DNA of 64,000 bases from Euwallacea fornicatus. Lineage: Eukaryota; Arthropoda; Insecta; Coleoptera; Curculionidae. Positions within the stretch are counted from its first letter, which is position 1, and each line of letters begins with the position of its first letter. Shown in pieces: positions 1 to 12,235 of the stretch. The notes below the pieces were generated by a model that worked only from the letters and a program-made list of their open reading frames with translations, had not been told where the DNA came from and ran no database searches. A program made the position numbers and the translations under genes. The stretch covers positions 1,426,001 through 1,490,000 of the forward strand of contig NC_089575.1 of assembly GCF_040115645.1 (NCBI RefSeq), in the 5' to 3' direction.

Positions 1-3000
1 TTTTGAACAATTAATTTAAGTGTATTTTTGAGCGCAAAAATACCCCGTTTCCTATTCTATTTCTCTTTAGCTGAATTAAACTATTAAATTACCAAATATT
101 ACTCAGACAAAAAGTAAAAAAAAAATTAATTTGGTGGGGTGGTGTAGCCATGATATCTCGCACCGCAGTGGCGCATCGTACGTACGAGATAATTAAACAT
201 AAATTTTCCTTTATGAAACCAATTCGTTTGGGTAAACGTTGCCGTTATTTAATTACAGAAATGGGAAGCCGAACGATAATATATTCACAGAACGATTTTT
301 GGTTCGTTAGTTATTAAAGGTAACGGCTCGTTGGTCGCTCTACGGGAGTAAATTGGCGGTAACACTTTGTTCCTTGTCGAAAACGAGGTCGTTTTGTTTC
401 GATCTTGTTCACCGCTTTTTGGGAAATTCAACAAAACTGGAACTATCGAGAAATCTACACTGCAAATGCCGTTTCGCAAGAGACTTAATTGGTTCGAAAG
501 GAAAGCCAAAACACAATCGGCGACTTCCACGTAAGTATATTTCTTATTCTAATTCGAGGTACGAAAACAAGTTTTTGCGTAAAATTGAGGCTAAATAACG
601 TTTTATACGGGATTCTTTGAAACTCCAATAGGGCTGTAAAAATAAGAGTAAATAATACCCACGAACTTTGGTAAACAAACGAACAGGCAGAAATAAAATG
701 GAAATCGAGATCTGTATATTTTAGAGATCTTTTTTTACACTACCCCATTACGACCTTAAAAATATCTAGAGAATTTAGATATACAACGTTAAGTTCTACG
801 GTACACGTTAATTTTTAGGATCAAGCCACTGTACGCGAATTGAAGACAGAGTTGAAACGAGGCAAGCAATATTATATTGTGGAAATCCATTGTTTGTGCT
901 CAAACCGTTAAAATTTGAAGCCATGAATTTATTATGGCCCGTCGAAACGTACTCGAATAAGTGGAATTTACCGTCCGATGGCTATTTCACGAACGGTTTT
1001 TACTTTTATTTATGGGCTTGAAAAAAGGTAAAAGGTTTCCTTTTAAATGCGAATACAAAAATATCTCCGGCAAAATATGCATCCATTTTAACGTTAAATT
1101 TTAAGTAAAAAAACAATTCCGTCGAAATATTAAAACGTCCCAAAAGGAATTATGTCGTGTGTTCTCGCAATTTCCAAAAAACCGCCACCGTTTAAAGGAA
1201 GAAAATAAAAGGGTAAAACAGGGAAAACCTTCAGACATGGAGAAACAACTGCGCTCCCGTGTTTCGTTCAATACTCGACCGTACATCAGGGATTTCGTTC
1301 TTTTCAAATTAATAAATTTCCTCAAAAATTGAATCTCGTCTAGACCTAAAAACAGAAAAAGGGTTTTCACCCGCCGATTAACCGCAACCGGTAGGATAAT
1401 TGATAAATAATTAACGTTGGAAACACTGCGGAGCATCTGTTATACGTCGCGTCTATTGACGTCCATTGGGAGCCTTTGCCACCGTTGATCGCGCCCCGAA
1501 ACCCCAACAAATCGAAGAAAGCGAGTAAACCTTATAACCTCAAACAGCATTTCATGCTATTTTCTAGAAGAATAAGAGGGCGTTAACGGTCGTTGTCAAG
1601 TTAGTTCAGGAGCATAAACACCGAGCGACTTAATCAACTCGGGGGGCCTCAGTCGGTATACGCCCAATAACGACTGTGGACAAAAACGAACCCCTAAAGG
1701 TGAGGCAATATTTTGACCGGATCGCCGTCACGTATTAGTGTCCCTTTAACGTAATTTTGTCACGACAGAAGCGTCATGAAGAAATCAACACTCGTAAGAC
1801 TTAAAGAGGGTTTCTCGTCCGAGCCGCTAGCAAAGAGTGAATGTTATTCTAAATTGGTTTTAACTGAGAATAGTGTGCAATTTCACCACACCAACAACCC
1901 CTATATTTACGTGAGGCGTTATTCCTAAATGCGATAAAGGAAAAATGAAAACTCCTCCTGCACGGTATAGAACATATTCAAAGGTGAATATTCCGGTAAT
2001 TTTCACTCTCGCAGGATCTCGGAATATGGTTTATTACATCAAAAGCAAGAAACTGGGATCGGTAATAATTATGTCACTAAATACCCTTGGGAGTAATTCA
2101 AGAAACCGGGGGCGGTCCCACTGCACCCGTGCAGATTCTGAAATAAGACAGAAGATCCGTCCGTTAGTGTTAAATTAATTTTTAATTAAGATTTATTCGA
2201 GGACCCATTATTAAGACGGGACTGACAAGAATAAGAAATATGTCCGTAAGGAGAGAAACGCGCCAAATTGCTTTTCAACTTTATGCCGCTCTGAACTATG
2301 TTTCGGGTGAAATGTCTTCTAGTCCGGGTTATTGGAAAAGTTCCTGCCGGACTGGCTGCACTCCCGATCGGTCTTTAATTGAAACTTTGCTTTTTCACAT
2401 TCATCGCAGTACTTTCGTTACCAACCAAAACTGGGGTAACGTGCGAGCAAATTTTGGCCCTTTGAAGTCGGGGCCGGATTTCAACCCTTCCGATGGATAA
2501 ACTCCCATAAATAAGGATGAATATAAAGCGGGTGCAACTTTTGTGTTTCGTCCCGGTTTTTCCTATATCGCTCCGAAGCAGCTAAAATCGAAACGTTCGT
2601 TTCGAGCAGCAGCGTATATAGACAAAACCGTTAAAACACCCGGAAATGTAATCCCGTAATATATGTGTACAGAGATAAACTCAAGTCGAAAATATATGTG
2701 CTACTTTTTCCACTAAGTCGGGGGTTCTTAAATCAGTAAACCGATTTATGGCTTCGAAGTCAACGAGCATTATTTAAACTCGGCTATAATTTAGAACTTG
2801 GAAAAATGAACGGCGTATTTATAACCCCAAAACCAAAAGAAAAGAGTTTCGCTTGGGTAATCAAACTCTAATGTTTCTGCTTAGTTCCTTAGACCATTTC
2901 ATTACTTTCTAATACCCCTATACGTAGGTAATTCCCATAGTGTAATTCTCCGACTATCCGAATACCCACCGTAATTTCGACACTGAAATTGCCGGCGTAA

Positions 3001-6000
3001 AGAGAAGCAAATGGATTTTCAGGAACAGGGTATCCAGAAAGGTTGAAAATTAGATGCAGCCGGGATACAATGCACCTACAATTAGATGCTCCGAAATGAA
3101 CATTTTGCAACAGATGCTCGTTGAAATATTATAATGTGAATCGATAGAGTGGAGGGTTGTTTTCGAGGTAAATGGAGGATGCTCTTCGCACCGTTATAAA
3201 GGGAAAGCATCATCCATTTATTTGTCCGAACAATATTTATTCCTGCCGAGATGCCATCTAATCACTAAACACCCCGACCAGCCGTAAAACCAGCAAACCA
3301 TAAAATTGTCAAGGGAAATCGCCATTTCCTTAGTATGGAATACCAGTTTTCGTAGTAATATTGTTTTTCGAAACTTTGCTCTCCGGTGCCCTTAAATATT
3401 AATGCGGTCGCCCGGTTTACGGCCGCCGCGGACTCCCTAAAAGACTCTAAATTAACTCGAACCCGGTCTTGAATTTGTTTAAAGGTTAATGAATATTTGC
3501 TAGAACCATGTCACCTACAAAAGTTTCAATTAACATAACGGAGAACGTCGGATGAATTGAATGCCCTTGAGGCCGAAACTTTTAGCTTTACTATTCAATC
3601 ACGTCGGCAACGTTTAACTAAAACACGCCATAATATGCATTCTCAATATTACACCCAGGCAAATGAATTAAAGTAGCTGGGTAACAATGCAAATAGGGTC
3701 TGGACTGTATATTTATTTTAAAGGCGACAAGGTTACTTCGTCGTTTTGTCAAAACGCGGAGAACATTTTTATTCGTATAAGTAAAGTGGCCGTCCACCAT
3801 TTTGTCGAGAAGAGGAAAAGATATTTTTAAGTTAACGCCCCTCTTTGGATTTATCCGGTTCAGTTAGTCCGTTCTTGTCAATTATGAAATATAATCGCTA
3901 GTTATTTCTCGGTTTGCACAGAAACTAGGCCCTCCTTAAAGAGTTCTGTAATTTCGCTCCTGAAAACTAAAAAATCATAAAAGATTATGGTCTGTAATTC
4001 TTCCAATTCGGATGCAGTTTGAAAACATCGATCAACACGGTTATCAAGAAGAAACGACTCAAAAGTTCCAATTTGTTTCTTTATAAAAATCGATTCTGGG
4101 TCTTCCATAGGTTTCCCTCTATCGGTCTCAATTTTTTTGTTGTTTTGTATCTTTGGGTCACTTATTCGCTTGCTCTTCCTTACCTTCGGCGGTCTCTTGC
4201 TCCATATCGCTCGTTTTCTATTTCTATCCCACCCTAGCGTTCCTCTCTCTCCCTATCGCTATTCTTTTTTCAATTTCTTTTTCTGTCGCGATATCTCCAC
4301 CTTTGTCTGGGAGATCCCTCCGCTCCCGGTCGTACTCGCTCTCCACCCTGTTTCTTTCTATTTGATTTGTTTCCTTTTCACAATTACCTCTCTTAATCTC
4401 TCCCTGAATATACTCCCTCTTTTTCTTTGTTTTCATCTGGGTAACTGCCCCTTTTTGGGTCACTTGCCTTCTTTTTCGGTGTTGGAAATTTGCCCCAGGT
4501 TTTGTTTGAGACATAGCGATACGCTAATGATTTTTAGAAATAAGGAATCTTAGTGTCTTTCATTGATAGAAAAGATTTCGCTATGTTTCACTGAAACGTG
4601 GAGTCGTGGCAGAGGGAATAGGAGTTTCGCCCGCTACTTTCTTAGCAGATAATGGCGTGAATTCTCAAAGTAATTAACTGTAAATAAATCTCACAGATTT
4701 GTTGGTGATTTTGAAATACGAAAATTTGCCTCCTGACTGCGCCGTTATCATCGGAAAATATTTCAATCTCTGTCGTTACAGACAGGGGCGTGCAAGTACG
4801 AATTTCATCAGTTTCGTCGTAGTTCCTTAAAAGATAGTGGCGTTCGAGGCTTGGGAAACTTTAAAATGCGTCATTTGAAAAGGGTAAGTAGCTTTTAGGA
4901 AATAAGATGGCTAAGCGTCTTTTATGCAGAAAAAACATTCTCCCTCATTGAAAAACACGAGAACAACTTGCATTCTTTTTCCTTAACAGCCATTTGTTTT
5001 CGAAATATGATTGGCTCAGACCTGTATCATAAACTGTTGGTTTCACGAAATAAACAGAAGCTGTAAGCATTTTTGGTTAATAGAAAACACATACATAAAT
5101 ATTTTGTCATTGAAATATCGGGACGTGCGCGTTAATGCCGCCGGATCGATCTGCATAGAAAAAAGTTTGATCAAAAGTTAATAATTAAGAAGTTCGGTTC
5201 GTTTGTTCGAGCAGTCCTGGCTCCCAACTCATTCCTACGCTATTCTCTCAAGGAATTGAAAATTGATATAATACACAAACTTAAACTACTAAAATCGATT
5301 CTCTTGAGTTAAATACTATATTGATCCTGGTGTATTATCTTTCAGTTCCAAGTGCAAGACGATAATATTCATCGCGAGAGCATTCATGCACCCAAAGTCT
5401 TGTATTCGGGCTGCGTCTAATTTCGAGCCTCTCTCCGGATTTCCGGAGAAAACCGGGTTGCCTCTGTTTAATTTCTGGAATTTGTGTTTTGAAATTAAAG
5501 CCCCCGGATAGTTCAAAATTATGATCAGCCGCATCGCGAATATGCGGCCCGAATTGGATTATAGGGAGGTTCAGTTCTTGTTCTGCTATGGCGGATTATC
5601 TTGAGACGACGTTAAATTTATGTCACTGATGGTAATATTCTTGTATACCACTAATAATTTTTCTCCATTTGCATGTAAATGCGCCGGTTCGCAGTTTCGT
5701 CAAGAAATGATGTTACCTGATGCAAATTTCGCACACGTCAAAATAATCGTAAGTTTTCGTATCTAAACGGGTTTATATTGCTGCATTCTGTTTTCGCATT
5801 TTAGCTTACTTGTTCGGCGAATCCCCCAAAGTATTTTCCGCCCTGGATTTTTGCTCTATCCTTGTTTTAAGCAAATCGCGTTATCATACGTTTCGATGTC
5901 CCTAGGCAAGGCTACAGCCCGTATTAACCGAGACCGTTGTTTAGATTTTGTTTTGTTGATTTATACGCCACTTTTGTACGTGATTTATTTTATTTTGCGA

Positions 6001-9000
6001 ATGCGAAGCCTGGGATATATTGGCTCAGTTGCGAGGTTTTAGTACGTATGGTTTCGTGCCAAACGATCACGAAATACCTGCATAAATAAAATTAAAGCGA
6101 GAGGGGAGTTTGTTCTCGTTTTGAAAAATTTCGTTGCAAACATGAGTGGTTTTAGCTTATAACTCATTTTTTTAGCATGCTCCACTCCCAAACAGGTAAG
6201 AGCAAAGTAAACCCGGCTATAAATTCCTCTTTTCCATAATAGATGTAGTGAAGTTGCTAAGGAAATTCAATAATGCTAAGAGCGAGCGTATGCAACCAGT
6301 ATCTAAAGAGATTAAATAACGAAATTGAGCTGTCTCCGTTCTCAATCTAACAAATGCATTGAGAAAAGATGTCGGATAATCCGGGGATAAATTCTGCAAG
6401 ATTTAAATTCGGCTTTTTTTCCTGTCACTGGGACTTATCTCGACCCGATTTATTTCAGCCGACGTCGCTGCTTATTTTAAGTCAGTTTTAATATTAAGAC
6501 AATTAAAGGAACCGTCAGAGATTCCGTTTGGGTCACTGCGCGGAAAATTCTTATGACCGACGACATGATCAGGTATCTGCGAGCCGTAGAGGGGAGAATA
6601 GCACACGCCCGCACGTGCACAAACGTGCGAGGTGTGAAGGAAAAAAAAAGTCGAATTAATGGAAAAATACGCGATGTTGTCGATTCGTTACATTTAGGAG
6701 ACGATTTCTTAGCCGTGGCAGATGAAGGTATTTGGGCCTTTCGTGGAAATTGATTTGCTTATCGGACATATCTCTCAAGTTTCACAACTTTTTAAAAGAA
6801 AATCGGTACTCCAGCCGTGACAATAAAGAAAATATGGAGGGTAAAGTGGCGTCTTAAGTAAAACGAAGCACACTTTGAATATCTACACCTAGTTACCCTC
6901 GAAGTTTTAGAGGAGTTTTGAACAAATTTGCGACTCCGAGCACTGCTCGAACAAAACTACAAACTAAGATAATATTTCTTAATAATGTCGTCGTAATGCG
7001 GTGCAAAATGGCGCGAACGTTACGAGGCCCTACTTAACTTTTAGTTGTCCTGTCAGAGCCAGATCTCGCCTACAACTACCAGAAAGTAATATAATTCATC
7101 CCCGCGAATTTTACACGTGAGAGGTCTTAACTGCATCAACTCGTCGAAAGTTAGTTTAGACAATCGTAAGTTTTACTGCGAATTATGTATACTTGGGCGT
7201 TGTTTGCGCCAAAGGACTTTATCTCGCAAATTACCTTGAGGATATGCCAATTAGGTCACAAGCGGTATCTTTCCATCTTGGAGCAGACAATAACCGTAAC
7301 AGTCCTGGGAATTGGGGAAGTTTGGGTATAGGACCATCACGCTTGTTGCTTTTGGGTGGATCTAAATTTCCTTGATAATTTTGTACAAGTGGAATATATG
7401 GGGTATTCTCCTAATAACTTTAATCTCGCCCTAAATGTGCGTGTGTCTCTCGTAAATTTAAGCAGCCGCGCTGGTTATAAATCACGACACAATGATGCAA
7501 TAAGGAATTTTGGATAAAACAGGCTCTTAAACGATCCCATTTCGGAGCTTTAATCCTTGAAAATTAACCGATGCACGAACACTAATAACTTTAATCCCTT
7601 TTGAAGCCAGACTTAAGAATCCCCTGCGACGTATGCGGTTTCTCCGTATGGAAACTTGAGGGACAAGTACTAAATCTCCGATTCATGGACGTTAAATTGC
7701 ATAGTCAATGGTCCTAGCGAGGGGTAGTTTAGAAGCTATTATATGCCGTAATATGCAGAAATGGGTGCGAGCAATGTCGAATTTAATTATACTATAGTCG
7801 AATCCATGAGTAAGAATTTTTCTATGTAACTGTTGGGTCGAAAATTAAATATTCACGCGGCATTCCGATGTGTGCGTGACACTTCAATCGCGAACGTGTT
7901 CTACAAGGAGGAAATATAACGCAATTTCGTGTCGTTCCCGCGGCCATATTAAATTACCTGAGAGTGTCTTCTCAAAGGCGCCACTTAAAGTGATGCGACC
8001 CGAAAAAGCCGCTTGCGAAAATATTTTCGTTTCAATACCAGGTGGGCTTTGAGTCTTGTTGCCGAAATACCGCTATTTTCGGGTTTTCCTTTAAAGATTG
8101 CCTTTGAGTAATTGCCGCCATTTTTTTAAAGCCTCGACGTAAAATCTAAACGAGTCACGTGTACGTTACGATTGCCGACAAATTGCTGACGTTGCCGGTT
8201 TTATGCGCCATAAAAAAAAGGTTTACGAGGGCTTCATTGTTCGGGAATTTTTAATTGGATCACTTTCACAAAAGCTTTTAGCAAATTGCCGCGTAAATAA
8301 GGAACACAAAGACATTTCTATAATTGCCGCCCTCTTAGTTTTCGGTAAAACAAAAAAAAAATGTTCTTTAGGTTTTTTTTCCATTAAATTAGCTGCACTG
8401 TCAGAATTTAACAACTGAATTAAATAACTTCCAATAATGAGTAAAAGCACTTTCATTAAGCGAGATACAAGTCGTGTGAAAAGCGACTGCAAGAAGCGGA
8501 AAAAACGGAAGTTCTTCCGGTCGTTTGAATGACGCTTTATGCAATTCCACTTAGCAGACTAGAGCAACTGCTAAACATTAGTGTCAATAGCAGCTTCGAA
8601 AGATGTTTTGAAATGAAGAAAATAAATTAAAAAAAGATTGGAAAACTCGCAAAGAAATGGTCCGAATAACAGTTATTTATGGAGATCGGGACTTGAAAAA
8701 GCGAATTTTTCCACATAACGAAGCTAAAATTGTGACACTTATATTATATACTAAATCACCAGACATATGAGACTGCCGAAGAAAAGGAGTTTTCTAATAA
8801 CAAACTGAAAAAATAAAGGCATGTGGGGCTTTATGAGGCAAAAAGAATTTTGGGTGTTCTGTAAATGAGGCAACGCTTGCTGACAAAGCAACTTGCTGTC
8901 ATAAGCAGTAACATGAGATTTTTTCAAATCCAAAATTGGGATTTGAAGGAGGTCTACAATACGCAAAAAGAAAGAACCAGACAACAGCATCAGTCTCTCT

Positions 9001-12000
9001 CAATCTTTTGGGCAACAGCTCCAGCAGCACTTACTCTTTTAGCGAGGAACACGACTCTTCGAACCGCCTCCGTTACATTGTAAATATTTCAATTTCAATT
9101 TAGTTGTAAATTGTTAAGCGTTAAGCTTAGTGCTGAACTAAATATTAAAAAACCAAAGGCTTAGTGTATTAAAAAAAAAGTACCTGCGTAGAAAACCATT
9201 ATACAAATTATAAATGGATAATCTTAATTTTCTATACAACGAGGTAAAATTCTCTGCGAGCGAGCTCCTGCCGAACCAAGCAGTAGTGTCAAACTGGCTA
9301 AAAAACTGAATTTTGTAATATACATTCTTGCCAATATAACCCCAATAAGGAATAAAGTTTCAAAACCAAACTCCCGAAAAGAAGAATTTCCAATAACTCT
9401 CGACAATTCCCTAAACATCTATACTCTGCTCTGCCATTATTTACCATTCTCTATATAAGCTTTTTGCTATGCAGTACACAGAATAATCGATTTGTTCATT
9501 CCAAACTCGTTGTGCGGTCTAAAAACTCCCTTTTCCATGCATAAAAGACTTTTATTCATCTTTACGAGCTCGCTTCTAGGGCATACATCGACCCAACTTG
9601 GCAGTTTTATGGAAAATTTTTCTTTCATCGGGGAAAATAAATCGAACTCCGGAATGTGTCGCATCTGTATGAAAGGGAAATATGCCACATACCCTCGGAA
9701 AAAAAAAAACCTCAATGTGTCCTCCACATCGAGGTTTTGTCTAGAATTTATAAAAATCACCTTAAGTAACGTTATTTAGACAGGAAAGGACCTAAAACCC
9801 TGGGAATTGTACTGCGGCAAAAATGTTCTGTATTCCGTAAGTTTAGACGTAATAACGACGGCCAAACACCGCAAGCGGCCGCGTTCTGATGAATTATTAA
9901 AACTCCTAAGGTATCCGAAACAAAGATCCTTCGAAGGTATTAAAACTCGAAACAACTAAACTTTATTACCTAAACTTTCTAGGAAACCAAAGTCCCATAT
10001 CTGGGGGGATTTAGCAGACAGAGTTGGCATCCCAAGCTGCAGCAGGAATGTAGGTCTGCTGGCTTTTGCCAAATCGACTGCCATTAGAAAAATTGCTTGA
10101 AAATGTGGAATTTACTTTTATCTGCTCCTGCCAAGATTGGAAAATGAACCTCTAGGTAGGTAGTTTCTTTAAAAGTTTTAAAGTCCCATATTAGAACTAA
10201 TTTGGGGGTAAATCTACGAGAACTCAGAAACAATGGAAGCTTTAAAACCAAAGAAAGTAATCAGGTACCAAATTAATTCCGGAAACATATTAATTAAATA
10301 CCGAATTAGGTAACGAAAGTGTTTTGCGCGGGTTAAGCCTATATGGGGGTGCAAATATTTAAGTACCAGGCCAGGTGCGAAAGAGAACGTATAATTTATG
10401 AATGTACGGCCGGGGGGCATGTAACTTCGCACCCTTAATTCCCGCCAATAACAAACTCCCGAATTTGCTGTCTCAAATGGGCATTAAAAACAATTTTCAA
10501 ATGATCAAACGCTACAACCATTATCCCGACTGTTTCGAAAGAAAAATCGTGCCGATTCAACTATTATAGGTTATTTCAGATGTTTTTCCATTCCAAAGTC
10601 CGAAATTGATTCCGGACCGGCGGCCCCCGGTTCCCCATTATGGAGTTTTATAAAAGTTTTTCAGAGATTACCGTGATTTGTCGAGACCATCTGTCACAGA
10701 GATAATTTTGCTTATATGTACTATGCGAAAACCAAATAGACTAGTTTCGACAACCAATGACGTCAAATGAGATTCTTGATTTATTCCCGGCACAGTTTCA
10801 AAGGCCCCAGCGAACTCGTTTTTCGGGGATAATGACGAATTGATCGGGTCCACTTGCAATAAGCCTCGTTTCCCTTCGCGCACTTTTGGAATAATTACAT
10901 TACGAGGCAACGTACAATGTGTACATGTTCGGTCATCTGTCAGAGTTTAATTAGAACTACAGGGAACGTCCGCATAAATATTATCCCGCCCTAACTAGAA
11001 ACAGTTGATACTATGTAGATGCAATGGAATCAGGGCTAGAACTAGGTCCCAGTAATTGTCTATTTATTTAATTTGGGGAATTGAGGGACCAATAAATTTT
11101 GACGATGCCTCACTTTCAAAATGGTGATGGGTGCATTGAAATTTTTCTATTTAAAGAGGAAAAAAGACGAAAATAGAACTGTGTTATTTACTCATATTTT
11201 TTAGAAATTGGGACATGATTAAATTTCACAAATCCAAAGTTCTGTATTTTGAAAGATTAAGAAAAAAACTAGTGAACGTATATATTTACTGTTAATGTCT
11301 CTTCTTCTACGAGGTCATATCTAACACCCGCAAATCAACAGTCCAAGTTATTACATTGGCAGAGGTACGAGACAGTGCAGATAATTGTGATACGGTGCCA
11401 ACTCTATTACCATCTGAACTTTCATTCTCTTCTCTCATAGTCATAGTTGGAATTGCTTATAATTCATACTATTGATTTTAATGTCCTAAGGATGACTTCA
11501 TAGTGTTCAAAACATCAATAATAAATGTATAAGGTTATATAACTTACTACTAAGAGTTTTGTTTTAATAATTTCATAAATACTTAAGGTTTTTTTTTTGT
11601 CTTAGATTTGTTTCTAACTTTTACATGCAGGAAAGGAAGAAAATTGTCTAAAACAATCCACATGTAACTATCATACTGCACTTTCTAAGTTCCAAGATTC
11701 TAATGCAACAATCAAATATTGGGGGACTATATCATCAACGGGAAACATCAGTACAATGGGAGAATTCTTGACAATGGTGAATGCGTTTTTCATCAAGCTG
11801 TTCGCCCCTTATGCTACTTAGAATGGTTATTTATGAAAATATAAATAATATCGATAACACAACCAACAGCAAAATCGCAAAACGAACTGCTATAAGCTTA
11901 ATCTATTCAAGAAACAAAAGTGACCGATATTCCCTAATTATTTTTAACATCATTTCACTTGCGATCGGTTTCGGGGGGCGCTGGATACTCAATAACACCG

Positions 12001-12235
12001 CCTTTGCAAGTTTAGCAATAATTCTAAACTTGAAAAAATTCATCACAATAATTGTGTGTTTTTACCAATATTTTATTATGTGTACCGAAGGCAAAAGCAA
12101 TATCCTGAATCATCCTACCTAAAGTCACTCAACACCGCAGCGTTGTCAAACTTTACTTTTTTTCCATTTCAAACAGCGGAAACATACCTTCTCTACATTT
12201 CACTTTTGTTTTAAATTGCATCAAAATCAACTCAC
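1..12235 (-). other. Gene-free 12.2 kb, presumed long intron of mib1
   Basis: I see no exon with a recognisable product on either strand. The mib1 coding sequence breaks off at a good donor (GTGAGT reading left from 12235) and no continuation appears here, so the simplest reading is one intron running off the left edge. From the left edge to about 11.0 kb the DNA is visibly richer in G+C and CpG than the rest of the window (for example 3415-3470, 7900-8060 and 10601-10640). From about 11.0 kb to 12.2 kb it becomes AT-rich like the remainder. Open frames here are short and lack family motifs. A pyrimidine-rich stretch (about 4128-4505) and a few palindromic sites are listed separately. An unannotated RNA gene or an assembly join cannot be excluded. 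Confidence 0.5.
4128..4505 (+). repeat. Pyrimidine-rich (C+T) strand-asymmetric tract
   Basis: For nearly 380 bases the plus strand is strongly biased to C and T, with many TCTC, CCCT and TTTC runs and few purine runs. It is not a clean microsatellite. The bias leaves long open frames on both strands: 138 codons on plus, rich in F/L/S/P, and 96 codons on minus, rich in K/R/E. I read both as side effects of composition rather than genes. Such tracts can form triplex or unpaired DNA, or bind GAGA-type or polypyrimidine-binding factors; that is inference. Confidence 0.6.

Noticed and set aside
2240..2500. 86-codon frame in the CpG-rich block
   Set aside because: No motif recognised; GC-richer DNA gives longer chance frames.
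4137..4553. 138-codon plus-strand frame and the opposing 96-codon minus-strand frame
   Set aside because: Both arise from the pyrimidine/purine bias; residues are low-complexity and no splice or family signal supports them.
9467..9779. Overlapping 95-97 codon frames on opposite strands
   Set aside because: Both open by chance in the same segment, no domain, no convincing splice sites.
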